Assembly (NCBI GenBank): GCA_017399695.1
Contig: JAFQBK010000001.1
Span: 1-52,848 of the forward strand
Origin: Clostridia bacterium
GTDB taxonomy: Bacteria > Bacillota > Clostridia > UBA1381 > UBA9506
Reading direction: 5' to 3'
DNA: 52,848 bases
Shown: positions 1-8,291 of the stretch, piece after piece
Position numbering within the stretch: position 1 is the stretch's first letter
Layout of the letters: every line of letters starts with the position of its first letter
Position numbers and translations under genes: made by a program
Notes under the pieces: generated by a model
Databases searched by the model: none
Told to the model about the DNA's origin: nothing
The model's input: only the letters and a program-made list of their open reading frames with translations

Positions 1-2
1 AC

Positions 3-815
3 TCAATTAATAAGTACTGCACGATGTTCAGTTTGGCAACAAGAACTGGAGGAAACGAAAGTGCAAACGTTCAGACATTTCTTATGAGCTCCGAAAATGC
101 ATATATGGTTAGACCCAGTGGGGAAAAAACAGAAGTAGATAATACGCAAGAAGCAGAGATTATCAGATATAAAGATGCAGTTTCGGCAAGGGGAACATGG
201 GCACACTATGTAGTAACCAGAAAATATGATGAAGAAGCAGCAACTTACTCTACAAGTTTTTATTTAAATGGTGTTTTACAGAGTGTAACTAGTGTTACCA
301 ATGAAGGACAATATAAGGCGTGGGATACAAAGAATAGAAATGCAGATTCGAAATATCTTTCTATTGGTAACGATGCAACGCGTACGTATGGGTTTATTGG
401 TGACATTGCTGAGTTTAAGGTGTATGAAGGTATTCTTTCGGCAGAAAATGTTGCAGAGAAATATGAGAGCGAAATTGCAGGTTATCTGACCATTTCCGAT
501 ATTACACTGACAGCTGTTGACGGCTCCGAGCTTCCGGATGACGAGTCCACGATTACCTCGTTTAAGGCTTCCGCAACGCTGAATGGCAGGCTTGGCACTG
601 CTGTTGCTCTTTATGCGATTTATGAAGGTGATGAGCTGATGAAGCTGGGTCTGGCAGATACCACCTACGATGCTTCTTCGAAGCAGACCACGATTGCTGC
701 AACGCTTGATGTATCGAATGTGACCTATGCGGATGCAACGAAAATCAAGCTCTTCATTTGGGACAGCTTAATTAATGCAAAACCGATTATGGGTGCGAAA
801 GAGCAGGGCTTATGA
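3..815 (+). CDS. LamG/concanavalin-like domain protein, 5' end outside window
   Basis: The reading frame is already open at position 3, so the first ATG at 24 is not a reliable start and the gene begins upstream of the window. About 150 residues resemble a LamG/concanavalin-like jelly-roll: a WAHYVVTRKYD-type strand, a SFYLNGVLQS hairpin and the closing IGDIAEFKVYEGILSAE segment that is typical of these carbohydrate- or surface-binding folds. A second beta-rich region follows (ISDITLTAVDGSEL onward), resembling the repeats of large Clostridia surface or glycan-active proteins. The frame stops at a lone TGA (813-815), after which the same frame stays open to 1394. Base composition shifts from AT-rich to more GC-rich near 486, inside the gene. 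The domain call rests on pattern recognition; substrate unknown. Confidence 0.6.
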   Translation, partial: SINKYCTMFSLATRTGGNESANVQTFLMSSENAYMVRPSGEKTEVDNTQEAEIIRYKDAVSARGTWAHYVVTRKYDEEAATYSTSFYLNGVLQSVTSVTNEGQYKAWDTKNRNADSKYLSIGNDATRTYGFIGDIAEFKVYEGILSAENVAEKYESEIAGYLTISDITLTAVDGSELPDDESTITSFKASATLNGRLGTAVALYAIYEGDELMKLGLADTTYDASSKQTTIAATLDVSNVTYADATKIKLFIWDSLINAKPIMGAKEQGL

Positions 816-935
816 ACTGCGCTGCCGGCGGGGTACCTTTATACGGCAAGCTACCAAAGTAGCACCGCACTCAATCCTGCCACGGTAACTAGTGGGAATA
901 TAATTCTTCGTGAGTCTTTATTCGGACAGGAGATC

Positions 936-1394
936 GTGGTTTCAGATGCACTCTATATCCCTGCACAGAAAAAGGTTGTGCTTACGACGCTCGAGCCGTC
1001 GGGCACCATTTTAGATGTTTGGCAGGTGTATGCACCGTCATCCGTTTCCGATTTAAGCGGAAATTCGGTTGCAATCCGCAGTAATGAGAAATTCTGCGCG
1101 ACCTACAGCGACGGAATCGACGGAATCAGTATTGCCGATGTTACGCTTTACGACGGGGCGACTCTCGTTCGGAAACCGCAGGGAAAACTTGCACTTCGCG
1201 TTTGCGTTAAGATTTACAGCGAAAGTAACGAGGCAAAAAATGCGGCACTTGTCATTTACAGTGATAAAGAGGAGCAAAACGCTATTTATGAAAAAGCGGT
1301 GACGGTTTCAAAATCAGGCATGACAGAAGTGGTGCTTGATATTCCCGAGCGGGAATATTTTGAAACGGACGAATTTTTTGTGCGTATAAAATAA
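936..1394 (+). CDS. C-terminal part of the preceding surface protein, after an in-frame stop
   Basis: This 152-residue reading begins at a GTG, but the same frame is open without a stop from 816, directly after the TGA that ends the LamG-like gene. The translated stretch 816-935 (TALPAGYLYTAS onward) therefore joins the two parts. The protein is beta-rich, with no signal peptide and no catalytic motif I recognise, and ends with FFVRIK, a plausible last strand of an extracellular domain. An AGGAG lies only three bases before the GTG, which is poor spacing, so independent translation is doubtful. The simplest reading is one gene with a nonsense mutation or a sequencing error; a recoded TGA is less likely. 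Confidence 0.5.
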   Translation: MVSDALYIPAQKKVVLTTLEPSGTILDVWQVYAPSSVSDLSGNSVAIRSNEKFCATYSDGIDGISIADVTLYDGATLVRKPQGKLALRVCVKIYSESNEAKNAALVIYSDKEEQNAIYEKAVTVSKSGMTEVVLDIPEREYFETDEFFVRIK

Positions 1395-1402
1395 AACTAT
1401 TT

Positions 1403-1498
1403 GGGAAGCACTTTTATAAAACTGGAAAACAGAATATAGAAGCGCTTCCCGCTTTTATATGTTGTTATTTTGTCTGACAATATATAAAAACGGGAAGC
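1403..1498 (+). promoter_or_regulatory. Competing inverted repeats between surface gene and two-component operon
   Basis: A 17-base arm at 1444-1460 (GCTTCCCGCTTTTATAT) pairs with 1482-1498 with one mismatch around a 21-base loop. A third copy of the core, GGGAAGC at 1403-1409, can pair instead with the start of the first arm; that alternative hairpin would be followed by a weak T-rich stretch and could act as a terminator. The two structures exclude each other. Function is inferred only from the pairing. Confidence 0.4.
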
Positions 1499-1524
1499 AA
1501 AGGGACGGAAAGAAGGGGAAAATG

Positions 1525-3132
1525 ATGAGAATTTTGGTTGTCGATGATGAGCCGATGATGCGCGATGTGTATCAGGAATTGATTGATTGGCAGGAATATG
1601 GCTTTACGCTTGTCGGCGCAGCTGACGACGGCAAAACAGCATTGGAAATGCTGCAAAATACGTCCGTAGATATCGTAATTACGGACCTTAAAATGCCGAT
1701 TATGTCAGGCCTTGAATTAATCAAAAAGGCATCAGAGCAGTTTCCCCAAGTCAAATTTATTGTTATGAGCGGATATGATGATTTCCATCTTGTACGCGAA
1801 GCGTATCAATTGGGTGTAAAGGAATATTTTCTGAAAATGGAAATGGATGCAGATGTGCTTTTACAAAGCATTTTTAAAATTCAAAAAGAAATAGAAGCAG
1901 AAAACGAAAAAATCGCGCAGGAAATTAACAATGTAGAGTTGTTTAAGAAAATGTATCAGAACAACTTTTATTCCAACCTGACAAGTAAAGAGCAATGGAA
2001 CAACCGAGAGGGGATTATTAAAAATATTATTTGGGGTGCAGACGGAAAAGAAGCCGCAAAGCAACTTTCCCAAACGGGGCGCGTGGTTTGTGAAGATAAT
2101 ATGTATATCATGTCGCTCACTCTTTTGGATTATTACAAAATCGAGGAGAGTATCTGGAACGGCGAACGGGAAATGCTGAAATATGCAATTTTGAATGTTT
2201 TGGAAGAAACTTGTGATAATTATGATGCGATGTATCCTTTTTGCAATTTACCAAATCAATTTGTTATTTTATGTGCCGGCATAAATCATTCCGCAAGTGT
2301 TTGTAAAAAGGTTTTTGAACAAATCCAAAATGCCTTTTTGCTTTGTTTTGGAATGAAGGTTGATTGCGGTGTAAGCGGTCCTGTATCCAGCTTCGGCGAA
2401 TTGAAGAGGATTCATCAGGAAGCCAAAATGGCGAGCTCATATAGCTTCATTACGGGGCATGACCAACTGGTGATATTTCACGATGTATTATTCGAGGGCG
2501 AAGAATTGAATATTACCAAAAAAATCGGAGAGATTAAACGTCTGTTATCCAAAGCGGAACCTGATAGGCTTCGCGAGGAAGCGCATACACTCCGTGTATC
2601 CCCTAAAATAAAAAACTATGAACAGATTGAGCAAATAAAGAAATTATTTTATTTATACTATATTGAAATGATGAGTTTTCTGGAAGAAAAAGAGATGAAA
2701 GGAGAATTTACGGAACATATTATTCGCTACAATGAAATTAAAGATGAGGCGGATTTGCAAGCGTTTAATAGCTGGCTCTTAAAAAGCGTAAATGAGGTAG
2801 CTGATATTTTGATGAGCAACAGCGATATCAGTAAGGCAGAACAATACATTAAAAACAATTACGGTAAGCAGCTTTCATTAAATGAAGTGGCGGAGTATCT
2901 GGAAATGAGTCCGTGGCATTTCAGTAAAGTTTTCTATAAGAAAGTAGGAATTCATTTTTCGCAGTATCTTATGCAGGTGAGAATGGAAGAAGCGGTACAG
3001 CTTTTAAAAAATACCAATTTAAAGATATATGAGGTTGCAATGCGTGTCGGATATAATAATACCGACCAGTTCTCAAGGATGTTCAAAAAGACAATCGGAA
3101 AATCACCAAAGGAATTTAAGAAACAATTCTAA
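1525..3132 (+). CDS. AraC-type response regulator (YesN family)
   Basis: Two-component response regulator with an N-terminal receiver domain (residues 1-120) and a C-terminal AraC-type double helix-turn-helix (about 435-535). The acidic pocket D7-D8, phospho-acceptor D54 in VITDLKMP and K104 are present, although the proline that usually follows the lysine is methionine. The last 100 residues carry the conserved second HTH (VGYNNTDQFSRMFKKTIGKSP). The middle 300 residues are typical filler of YesN-like regulators. Start: AAGGGG lies three bases before ATG 1522 and six before ATG 1525, so I take 1525. The sensor kinase follows 14 bp later. This class usually switches on carbohydrate uptake and degradation genes; the glycosidase cluster downstream is a plausible target (inference). 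Confidence 0.9.
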   Translation: MRILVVDDEPMMRDVYQELIDWQEYGFTLVGAADDGKTALEMLQNTSVDIVITDLKMPIMSGLELIKKASEQFPQVKFIVMSGYDDFHLVREAYQLGVKEYFLKMEMDADVLLQSIFKIQKEIEAENEKIAQEINNVELFKKMYQNNFYSNLTSKEQWNNREGIIKNIIWGADGKEAAKQLSQTGRVVCEDNMYIMSLTLLDYYKIEESIWNGEREMLKYAILNVLEETCDNYDAMYPFCNLPNQFVILCAGINHSASVCKKVFEQIQNAFLLCFGMKVDCGVSGPVSSFGELKRIHQEAKMASSYSFITGHDQLVIFHDVLFEGEELNITKKIGEIKRLLSKAEPDRLREEAHTLRVSPKIKNYEQIEQIKKLFYLYYIEMMSFLEEKEMKGEFTEHIIRYNEIKDEADLQAFNSWLLKSVNEVADILMSNSDISKAEQYIKNNYGKQLSLNEVAEYLEMSPWHFSKVFYKKVGIHFSQYLMQVRMEEAVQLLKNTNLKIYEVAMRVGYNNTDQFSRMFKKTIGKSPKEFKKQF

Positions 3133-3145
3133 AGGATGAGTGAAT

Positions 3146-4948
3146 ATGAAATCGCTGCAAAAAAAAGTGCTGTTGTATTTTGTTATTATAGGTTTAATTC
3201 CTATTGTTTTTTTCATGTCATACTATTCTTATGTCTTAAGTAATCAAGTGATGGAAAAACTGGATGGAGAATCGAAAAGTATACTGAAGCTTTATGATAA
3301 TAATCTTGTTGTCAGAATAAACAGACTTCAAAATGCCGTTGATATTTTATTTGATGATGAAGATTTTTATCGCAATTTAAGAGAAAAAGACAAAAAAACA
3401 GAAAATGAATCTGTTCAAAAAATGATGGATGAAATATATGAGAAATTTGCAAAAAATGAAAAATCATTAAAATCACTATTGCTTTTTTCTATTAATGGCA
3501 ATGTGTATGTTTCAGGGGAGAAAGTGAAACAGGAAGATGCCTTTTCTCTTGTATTTAAGTATGATGATGTAGGCGAAAATGCTGGTGTTGTTTCTTGGAT
3601 GGGGCTAAAAGAAAATTTTGCCGAAGAAAAAAACAATAAAATTGTCGCAGGAACAATGTTAAGAGATTTCAGGGCTGAAAAAGACCACGCATATCTGGGA
3701 ACGATTTATATGGTTTTCGAAGACAGCTTTTTTGACATTAAAGAGGAAAATGAGGTTCGGTTTGACGGTGAATCTTATGTAACACTTCAAAATATGGAAG
3801 ACAGTATTTCTGTTTATGATGCCAATAACAGTTTTATTTATAGTAAAGGTAACGAGAAACTCAGAGATACTTATTTTCAAAGAACATTTAATCCAAAAAG
3901 CAGAGATTACCGACAAGATACAGATGGATTTAATGTAACAATTGAAAATCAGGAATATCGAGTAATTTATTATACATCGCCTATTACAGGCTGGAGATTG
4001 GTGCGTACTATCAGTTACGACAGCTATGTGCAAGAACTGGAATATGTAAGATATATTACAATTTTCCTTTTAGTATTTTTAATTGCAGCGTGGTATACAT
4101 TTAACTATTTCGTCATTAAAAAGCTTACATTATCCTTGCGCGAACTGCATGCAGCAATGAAAAACATTGAAAACGATAATTTTGAAATGGAACTTAAAAA
4201 ACGTTCCGATGATGAGATAGGAACGTTGGTATTAGGGTTTAACAGTATGGTTAAGCATATTAAAAGCTTGCGCAAACGAATACATCAAGAAGAAGAGAAA
4301 AGAAGAAAACTTGATATTTTAATGCTAAGATATCAAATGAATCCGCATTTCCTTTATAATACTATTGCGGCAATCAGATTTAAAGCAATTTTAAACCATC
4401 AAGGCGAAATAGCAAATATGCTTTTGATTTTAGGAAGATTCTTGCGCAATGCTATATCTTCTGTGGATTCTACCGTAAGTGTTAAAAGTGAATTAGATAA
4501 CATTAACGATTATATATCGTTGTATCAAATTCGCTATAATAATCGGATTGAAGTAGAAATGTGTGTAGATGAGTCGTGCTACGATTATCAACTTTTAAGC
4601 ATGCTATGTCAGCCTATTATTGAAAATTCGTTTATACACGGATTGAATGAAAATCTGAAAAAAGGAAAAAAAGCAAAACTCAAAATTAGTATCACAGAGG
4701 ATTCAAATAATTTGTATATTTCTGTCTGGGATAATGGCAAAGGCATATCCGAGAGAAATATTAAAGAGTTGTTTGAAACAGATAAAATTGATGCGGTTGG
4801 CAAAAAAGACAGATTGCATATTGGGTTAAATAATATTCATAAGCGTATTGAACTTATTTACGGTGTTCCGTATGGTATTAAAGTTGAATCAATACCTGAT
4901 GAATATACAGAAGTAATTATACAATTACCTAAAATACAGAAAGTTTAG
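3146..4948 (+). CDS. Sensor histidine kinase (YesM family)
   Basis: 600-residue membrane kinase partnering the upstream regulator. A transmembrane helix at about residues 8-30 and another near 305-325 flank an extracytoplasmic sensing region of roughly 270 residues. A HAMP-like linker follows, then the His_kinase box QMNPHFLYN with phospho-acceptor H401, and a C-terminal HATPase with N-box IIENSFIHG and G1 box DNGKGIS. This layout is the YesM/LytS class, which lacks the usual HisKA dimerisation domain. GTG at 3140 is possible, but AAAGGA spacing favours ATG 3146. The ligand is not visible; family members sense sugars or cell-envelope signals. Confidence 0.9.
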   Translation: MKSLQKKVLLYFVIIGLIPIVFFMSYYSYVLSNQVMEKLDGESKSILKLYDNNLVVRINRLQNAVDILFDDEDFYRNLREKDKKTENESVQKMMDEIYEKFAKNEKSLKSLLLFSINGNVYVSGEKVKQEDAFSLVFKYDDVGENAGVVSWMGLKENFAEEKNNKIVAGTMLRDFRAEKDHAYLGTIYMVFEDSFFDIKEENEVRFDGESYVTLQNMEDSISVYDANNSFIYSKGNEKLRDTYFQRTFNPKSRDYRQDTDGFNVTIENQEYRVIYYTSPITGWRLVRTISYDSYVQELEYVRYITIFLLVFLIAAWYTFNYFVIKKLTLSLRELHAAMKNIENDNFEMELKKRSDDEIGTLVLGFNSMVKHIKSLRKRIHQEEEKRRKLDILMLRYQMNPHFLYNTIAAIRFKAILNHQGEIANMLLILGRFLRNAISSVDSTVSVKSELDNINDYISLYQIRYNNRIEVEMCVDESCYDYQLLSMLCQPIIENSFIHGLNENLKKGKKAKLKISITEDSNNLYISVWDNGKGISERNIKELFETDKIDAVGKKDRLHIGLNNIHKRIELIYGVPYGIKVESIPDEYTEVIIQLPKIQKV

Positions 4949-5131
4949 AAAAACAAGACGATGTTTCTTGAATCGAAAAACATTGGCAAAAGAAATGTTG
5001 GAATAGAAAATGTATACAAAGGGACTTCTTTTACTGGTGGAGCAGGATACAGTAATATTCGCAGTAAATGGAGATAACAGTCTTCATCTTTAATACAAAA
5101 AATAGAGTATATTTTACGTTGGAGGTAAGCA

Positions 5132-6127
5132 ATGAAAGAAAAAATGTGGGCATTATTGGTTCATTTGGGAACAGATTTATGGCATGGCAAGTTTTGTTAC
5201 AAAAATTTAGTTTTTGATGATTTGCTATGGAATTCTATTTTAGAAAAAAGTCAAGAGGCAGGTATAAATACAATTGTTTTAGATGTTGCAAACGGCATTG
5301 AATATGCATCGCACCCTGAAATTGCGACAAAAGGAGCGTGGACAAGAAAGCGTGTTCGCACAGAAATTGCACGTTGTAAAGAAAAAGGAATTGCTTTAAT
5401 CCCTAAGTTAAATTTTGCAACACCTCACTGCAAGTGGCTTGGAGAATATTCAAGGATGATTTCAACAAAACAGTATTATCATGTGGTTAATGATTTAATT
5501 AAGGAAGTTTATGAGCTCTTTGAACATCCGGAATATATTCATCTTGGTATGGACGAAGAAGATGCAAAGCATGTTGCTGAACAGGAACTGGCAATATACA
5601 GACAAGGTGAACTTTTTTGGCATGATCTTCGTTATTTTATCGACTGTGTTCAAGATACAGGAGCAAAGCCGTGGATTTGGTCGTGTGCATTATTTGACCA
5701 TCCTGAAGAATACAAAAAGCATATTGGAGTAGAGGATGCTGTTCTTTCTCCGTGGTACTATAATGCATTTAGAAAAGAACATTGGACACCAATTTCATCA
5801 AGATCGGAATATGTGGCATATTATAATGAGGGTGAATACGCAAAAATGGGAATTCAATTCGTGGAAGAAGATCCGTTTTTAGTAAATTTTAGAAAAGTAG
5901 CATTACCGCTTATGAAAGAGGGATACCACTATATTCCCTGTGCATCAGTAGTAAACAAATGTGATTACAACACCGAAGATTTAGTCGAATATTTTAAAGA
6001 CAATGCTCCGGATGAACAGGTGTTAGGTTTTATAACAGCACCTTGGTTTCCTACTATAAAAGAGTTTGAAAAGGATTTTTATGATTCAATAAAATTTTTA
6101 AAGGAAGCGAAAAAGAAATTTTACTGA
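5132..6127 (+). CDS. TIM-barrel glycoside hydrolase-like protein
   Basis: 331-residue protein without signal peptide, preceded by GGAGG. Alternating strands and helices (TIVLDVANG, GIALIPKLNFATPH, YIHLGMDEED, KPWIWSCALF) suggest a TIM barrel, and HLGMDEED resembles the acid-pair loop of family GH20-like enzymes (typically GGDE). Aromatic-rich strand ends (WLGEYSRM, SPWYYNAF, APWFPT) fit a carbohydrate pocket. I do not recognise an exact family; relatives are sometimes labelled Tat-pathway signal proteins or sugar hydrolases. It heads the run of carbohydrate and phosphoesterase genes, with 196 bp to the next one. A cytoplasmic role on an imported oligosaccharide is inferred from context. Confidence 0.55.
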   Translation: MKEKMWALLVHLGTDLWHGKFCYKNLVFDDLLWNSILEKSQEAGINTIVLDVANGIEYASHPEIATKGAWTRKRVRTEIARCKEKGIALIPKLNFATPHCKWLGEYSRMISTKQYYHVVNDLIKEVYELFEHPEYIHLGMDEEDAKHVAEQELAIYRQGELFWHDLRYFIDCVQDTGAKPWIWSCALFDHPEEYKKHIGVEDAVLSPWYYNAFRKEHWTPISSRSEYVAYYNEGEYAKMGIQFVEEDPFLVNFRKVALPLMKEGYHYIPCASVVNKCDYNTEDLVEYFKDNAPDEQVLGFITAPWFPTIKEFEKDFYDSIKFLKEAKKKFY

Positions 6128-6323
6128 TGCTTGATTATGTTTAAAGCAAGTTAGTTTGATGATTTAAAAGAAACAAATATAAAGTGGTTTCTGAGTTGTT
6201 TATTTGTAAAGAAAAAACACTCTAAATATGCAGGCGCAAAAGCACATTTTGTTGTATTTTGTGGTGTAGCTTAGATTATAGTTATATCTAAGTATATTAT
6301 AATGTGAATTGGAGAAAAGTATA

Positions 6324-7082
6324 ATGAAAACAACAAAAGTCAAAGCGGAAGTTCATACACATTCAATAGCTAGTTTTCACGCTTACAGTACAATTGGTGA
6401 AATGATAAATATGGCTGAACAAAAGGGACTTGAGCTATTAGCGGTAACAGATCATGGTCCCAGTTATCCAGACAGTCCTCATACTTGGTATTTTGAAAAT
6501 TTAAAGGCTATTCCAAGAAAAGTTAATTCAATATATTTTTTAAGGGGAGCAGAGGCAAATTTAATTTCCTACGATGGAACCGTTGATATTCCGCAAGAAA
6601 TTTTAGCAAAACTTGATTGGGTTATTGCTAGCATACATGTTCCTTTTTTGGAACCTGGAAGTATAAAAGACCATACAGATACATATATCAACGCATTAAA
6701 GAATCCGATGATAGATGCTTTGGGTCATAGTGGTACTCCGTCTTTTCCGTATGATATAGATTCAGTGCTAGAAACAGCTAAAAAATTAGATAAAGTTATT
6801 GAATTAAACAATCATAGTTTTATTGCTCGTAAAGCAAACATAGAAAATTGTAAAAAAATAGCGCGTCGATGTGCAGAACTTGGTGTAAATGTCGTTTTAA
6901 CTACTGATGCACATAGTGCCTTTGAAATAGGCGAGACAGATGAATGCTGGAAAATGGCTATGGAAGCGGGAATACGCGAGGAACAAATTTTAAATATTTC
7001 AGCAGAAAGATTTCTTTCATATATATGCCGTAGACGTGGCTATGATAGATCAATTTTTGAAAATACAAAATCAGAAGGATGA
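6324..7082 (+). CDS. PHP-domain phosphoesterase (YcdX-like)
   Basis: 252-residue PHP-family metal-dependent phosphoesterase. The metal ligands appear in canonical order: HTHS near the N-terminus, TDHGP, the glutamate in GAEANL, HVP, GHSG and a closing TTDAH. Size and motif order match the YcdX-like stand-alone phosphatases rather than polymerase-associated or histidinol-phosphatase PHP domains, although histidinol-phosphatase-like activity cannot be excluded. The start is ATG 6324, with GGAG ten bases upstream; a TTG at 6309 lies before that ribosome site. A second, unrelated phosphoesterase follows after 31 bp, and the two are probably co-transcribed with the glycosidases. The substrate is unknown; a sugar phosphate is the contextual guess. 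Confidence 0.8.
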   Translation: MKTTKVKAEVHTHSIASFHAYSTIGEMINMAEQKGLELLAVTDHGPSYPDSPHTWYFENLKAIPRKVNSIYFLRGAEANLISYDGTVDIPQEILAKLDWVIASIHVPFLEPGSIKDHTDTYINALKNPMIDALGHSGTPSFPYDIDSVLETAKKLDKVIELNNHSFIARKANIENCKKIARRCAELGVNVVLTTDAHSAFEIGETDECWKMAMEAGIREEQILNISAERFLSYICRRRGYDRSIFENTKSEG

Positions 7083-7113
7083 TAAAATAATTAAATTTTT
7101 TAGGAGGAGAATA

Positions 7114-8193
7114 ATGATGTTGTATTTTAAACCAGCTGTTTTTGCAATGAAAGACACTTATCAAATTTTTGTGAAGACAGATTGTAGATGTACAATGTGG
7201 GTAAAAATAGGTGATAATTGTTATCATGATGATTCAAATGGCGTTTTACGTTCGGAAACAACTATACATAAAATGATTGTTCCAATGGAGGAACTTGATA
7301 AGGCGAGAAATTATACTATATGTGGAAGACGAATAATCGATAGAAAACCGTACTTTACAGAAACGGGGGCTATAGAAGAGTATTCTTTTTCTTTTCGCCC
7401 AGTAAAAAAAGATTCTGTTCGTTTCTATCATATGGGTGACGTACATGATTATACTGAACTTGCACTTCCGGCGGCAAAAGCATATGGAAAAATGGATTTT
7501 CTTGTTTTCAATGGAGATATATTAAATTTTTGTGATAGTATTGAGAATTTTAATACTATTTATAAAATTTCTTCAGAAATTGCAAAAGGTGAAATTCCGA
7601 TTGTTTTTGCTCGGGGAAATCACGATATGAGAGGGCGTTATGCCGAAAAACTTTCTGATTTTACACCTACGGACAACGGCAATTCTTATTATACATTCCG
7701 CTTAGGAAGCATTTGGGGAATGGTTTTAGATTGTGGCGAAGATAAGCTGGATAGTCGTAAAGAATATGGCAATACTATTTCTTGTCAAAAGTTTAGGGAA
7801 AGAGAAACTCAATTTATTTATGATGTAATAGAATCGGAGGAATACAATGCACATGGAATTACGCAGAAATTGATTATTTCACATAACCCTTTTTTTTATA
7901 AGCCTGCAGATCCCACGTTTGACATAGAAGATGATTTATTTAATGAATGGTGCAGACTCTTAAGAGAATACATAAAACCGACACTGATGCTTTGTGGGCA
8001 TATGCATGCACTTCATATATGTGAGCCTGGTGGTTCGATTGATAATAGAGGTCTCCCGTGTCTTGCGGTTGTTGGTTCTGATATACATTTTGATGAATAT
8101 TATATTGGTTGTGGAATTGAAATCAATGGTAAGAACATTGAGATTACTTATACTAATGACAAAGGTGAAATCATAGAAATAATTAAACGATAG
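7114..8193 (+). CDS. Calcineurin-like metallophosphoesterase with N-terminal beta domain
   Basis: 359 residues. The C-terminal two-thirds are a calcineurin-like phosphoesterase with the ordered metal motifs GDVHD, NGD, GNHD, SHNP and GHMH. The first 100 residues are beta-rich and resemble the immunoglobulin/fibronectin-like domain seen in purple acid phosphatases. No signal peptide is visible, so it should act in the cytoplasm. Start chosen at ATG 7114 because AGGAGG lies eight bases before it; an open frame further upstream overlaps the PHP gene and has no ribosome site. It lies between the PHP phosphatase and a GH3 glycosidase, which suggests handling of a phosphorylated sugar product or intermediate, but no substrate can be read from sequence. 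Confidence 0.8.
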   Translation: MMLYFKPAVFAMKDTYQIFVKTDCRCTMWVKIGDNCYHDDSNGVLRSETTIHKMIVPMEELDKARNYTICGRRIIDRKPYFTETGAIEEYSFSFRPVKKDSVRFYHMGDVHDYTELALPAAKAYGKMDFLVFNGDILNFCDSIENFNTIYKISSEIAKGEIPIVFARGNHDMRGRYAEKLSDFTPTDNGNSYYTFRLGSIWGMVLDCGEDKLDSRKEYGNTISCQKFRERETQFIYDVIESEEYNAHGITQKLIISHNPFFYKPADPTFDIEDDLFNEWCRLLREYIKPTLMLCGHMHALHICEPGGSIDNRGLPCLAVVGSDIHFDEYYIGCGIEINGKNIEITYTNDKGEIIEIIKR

Positions 8194-8291
8194 CTGTATA
8201 ATCATAATACAAAAAACAAGTATTTTTAATTTGAATTATTATATTTAAAATGTTTGAATAAGAATAAATTTTTAAAGGATGTGCAAATGAA

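Noticed and set aside
813..815. TGA as selenocysteine or tryptophan codon
   Set aside because: Other genes in the window use TGA as a stop, the surrounding protein is not a redox enzyme, and no convincing recoding hairpin follows.
4961..5077. 38-codon ORF between the kinase and the TIM-barrel gene
   Set aside because: No ribosome site and no recognisable family; it may be the tail of a deleted gene but cannot be supported.
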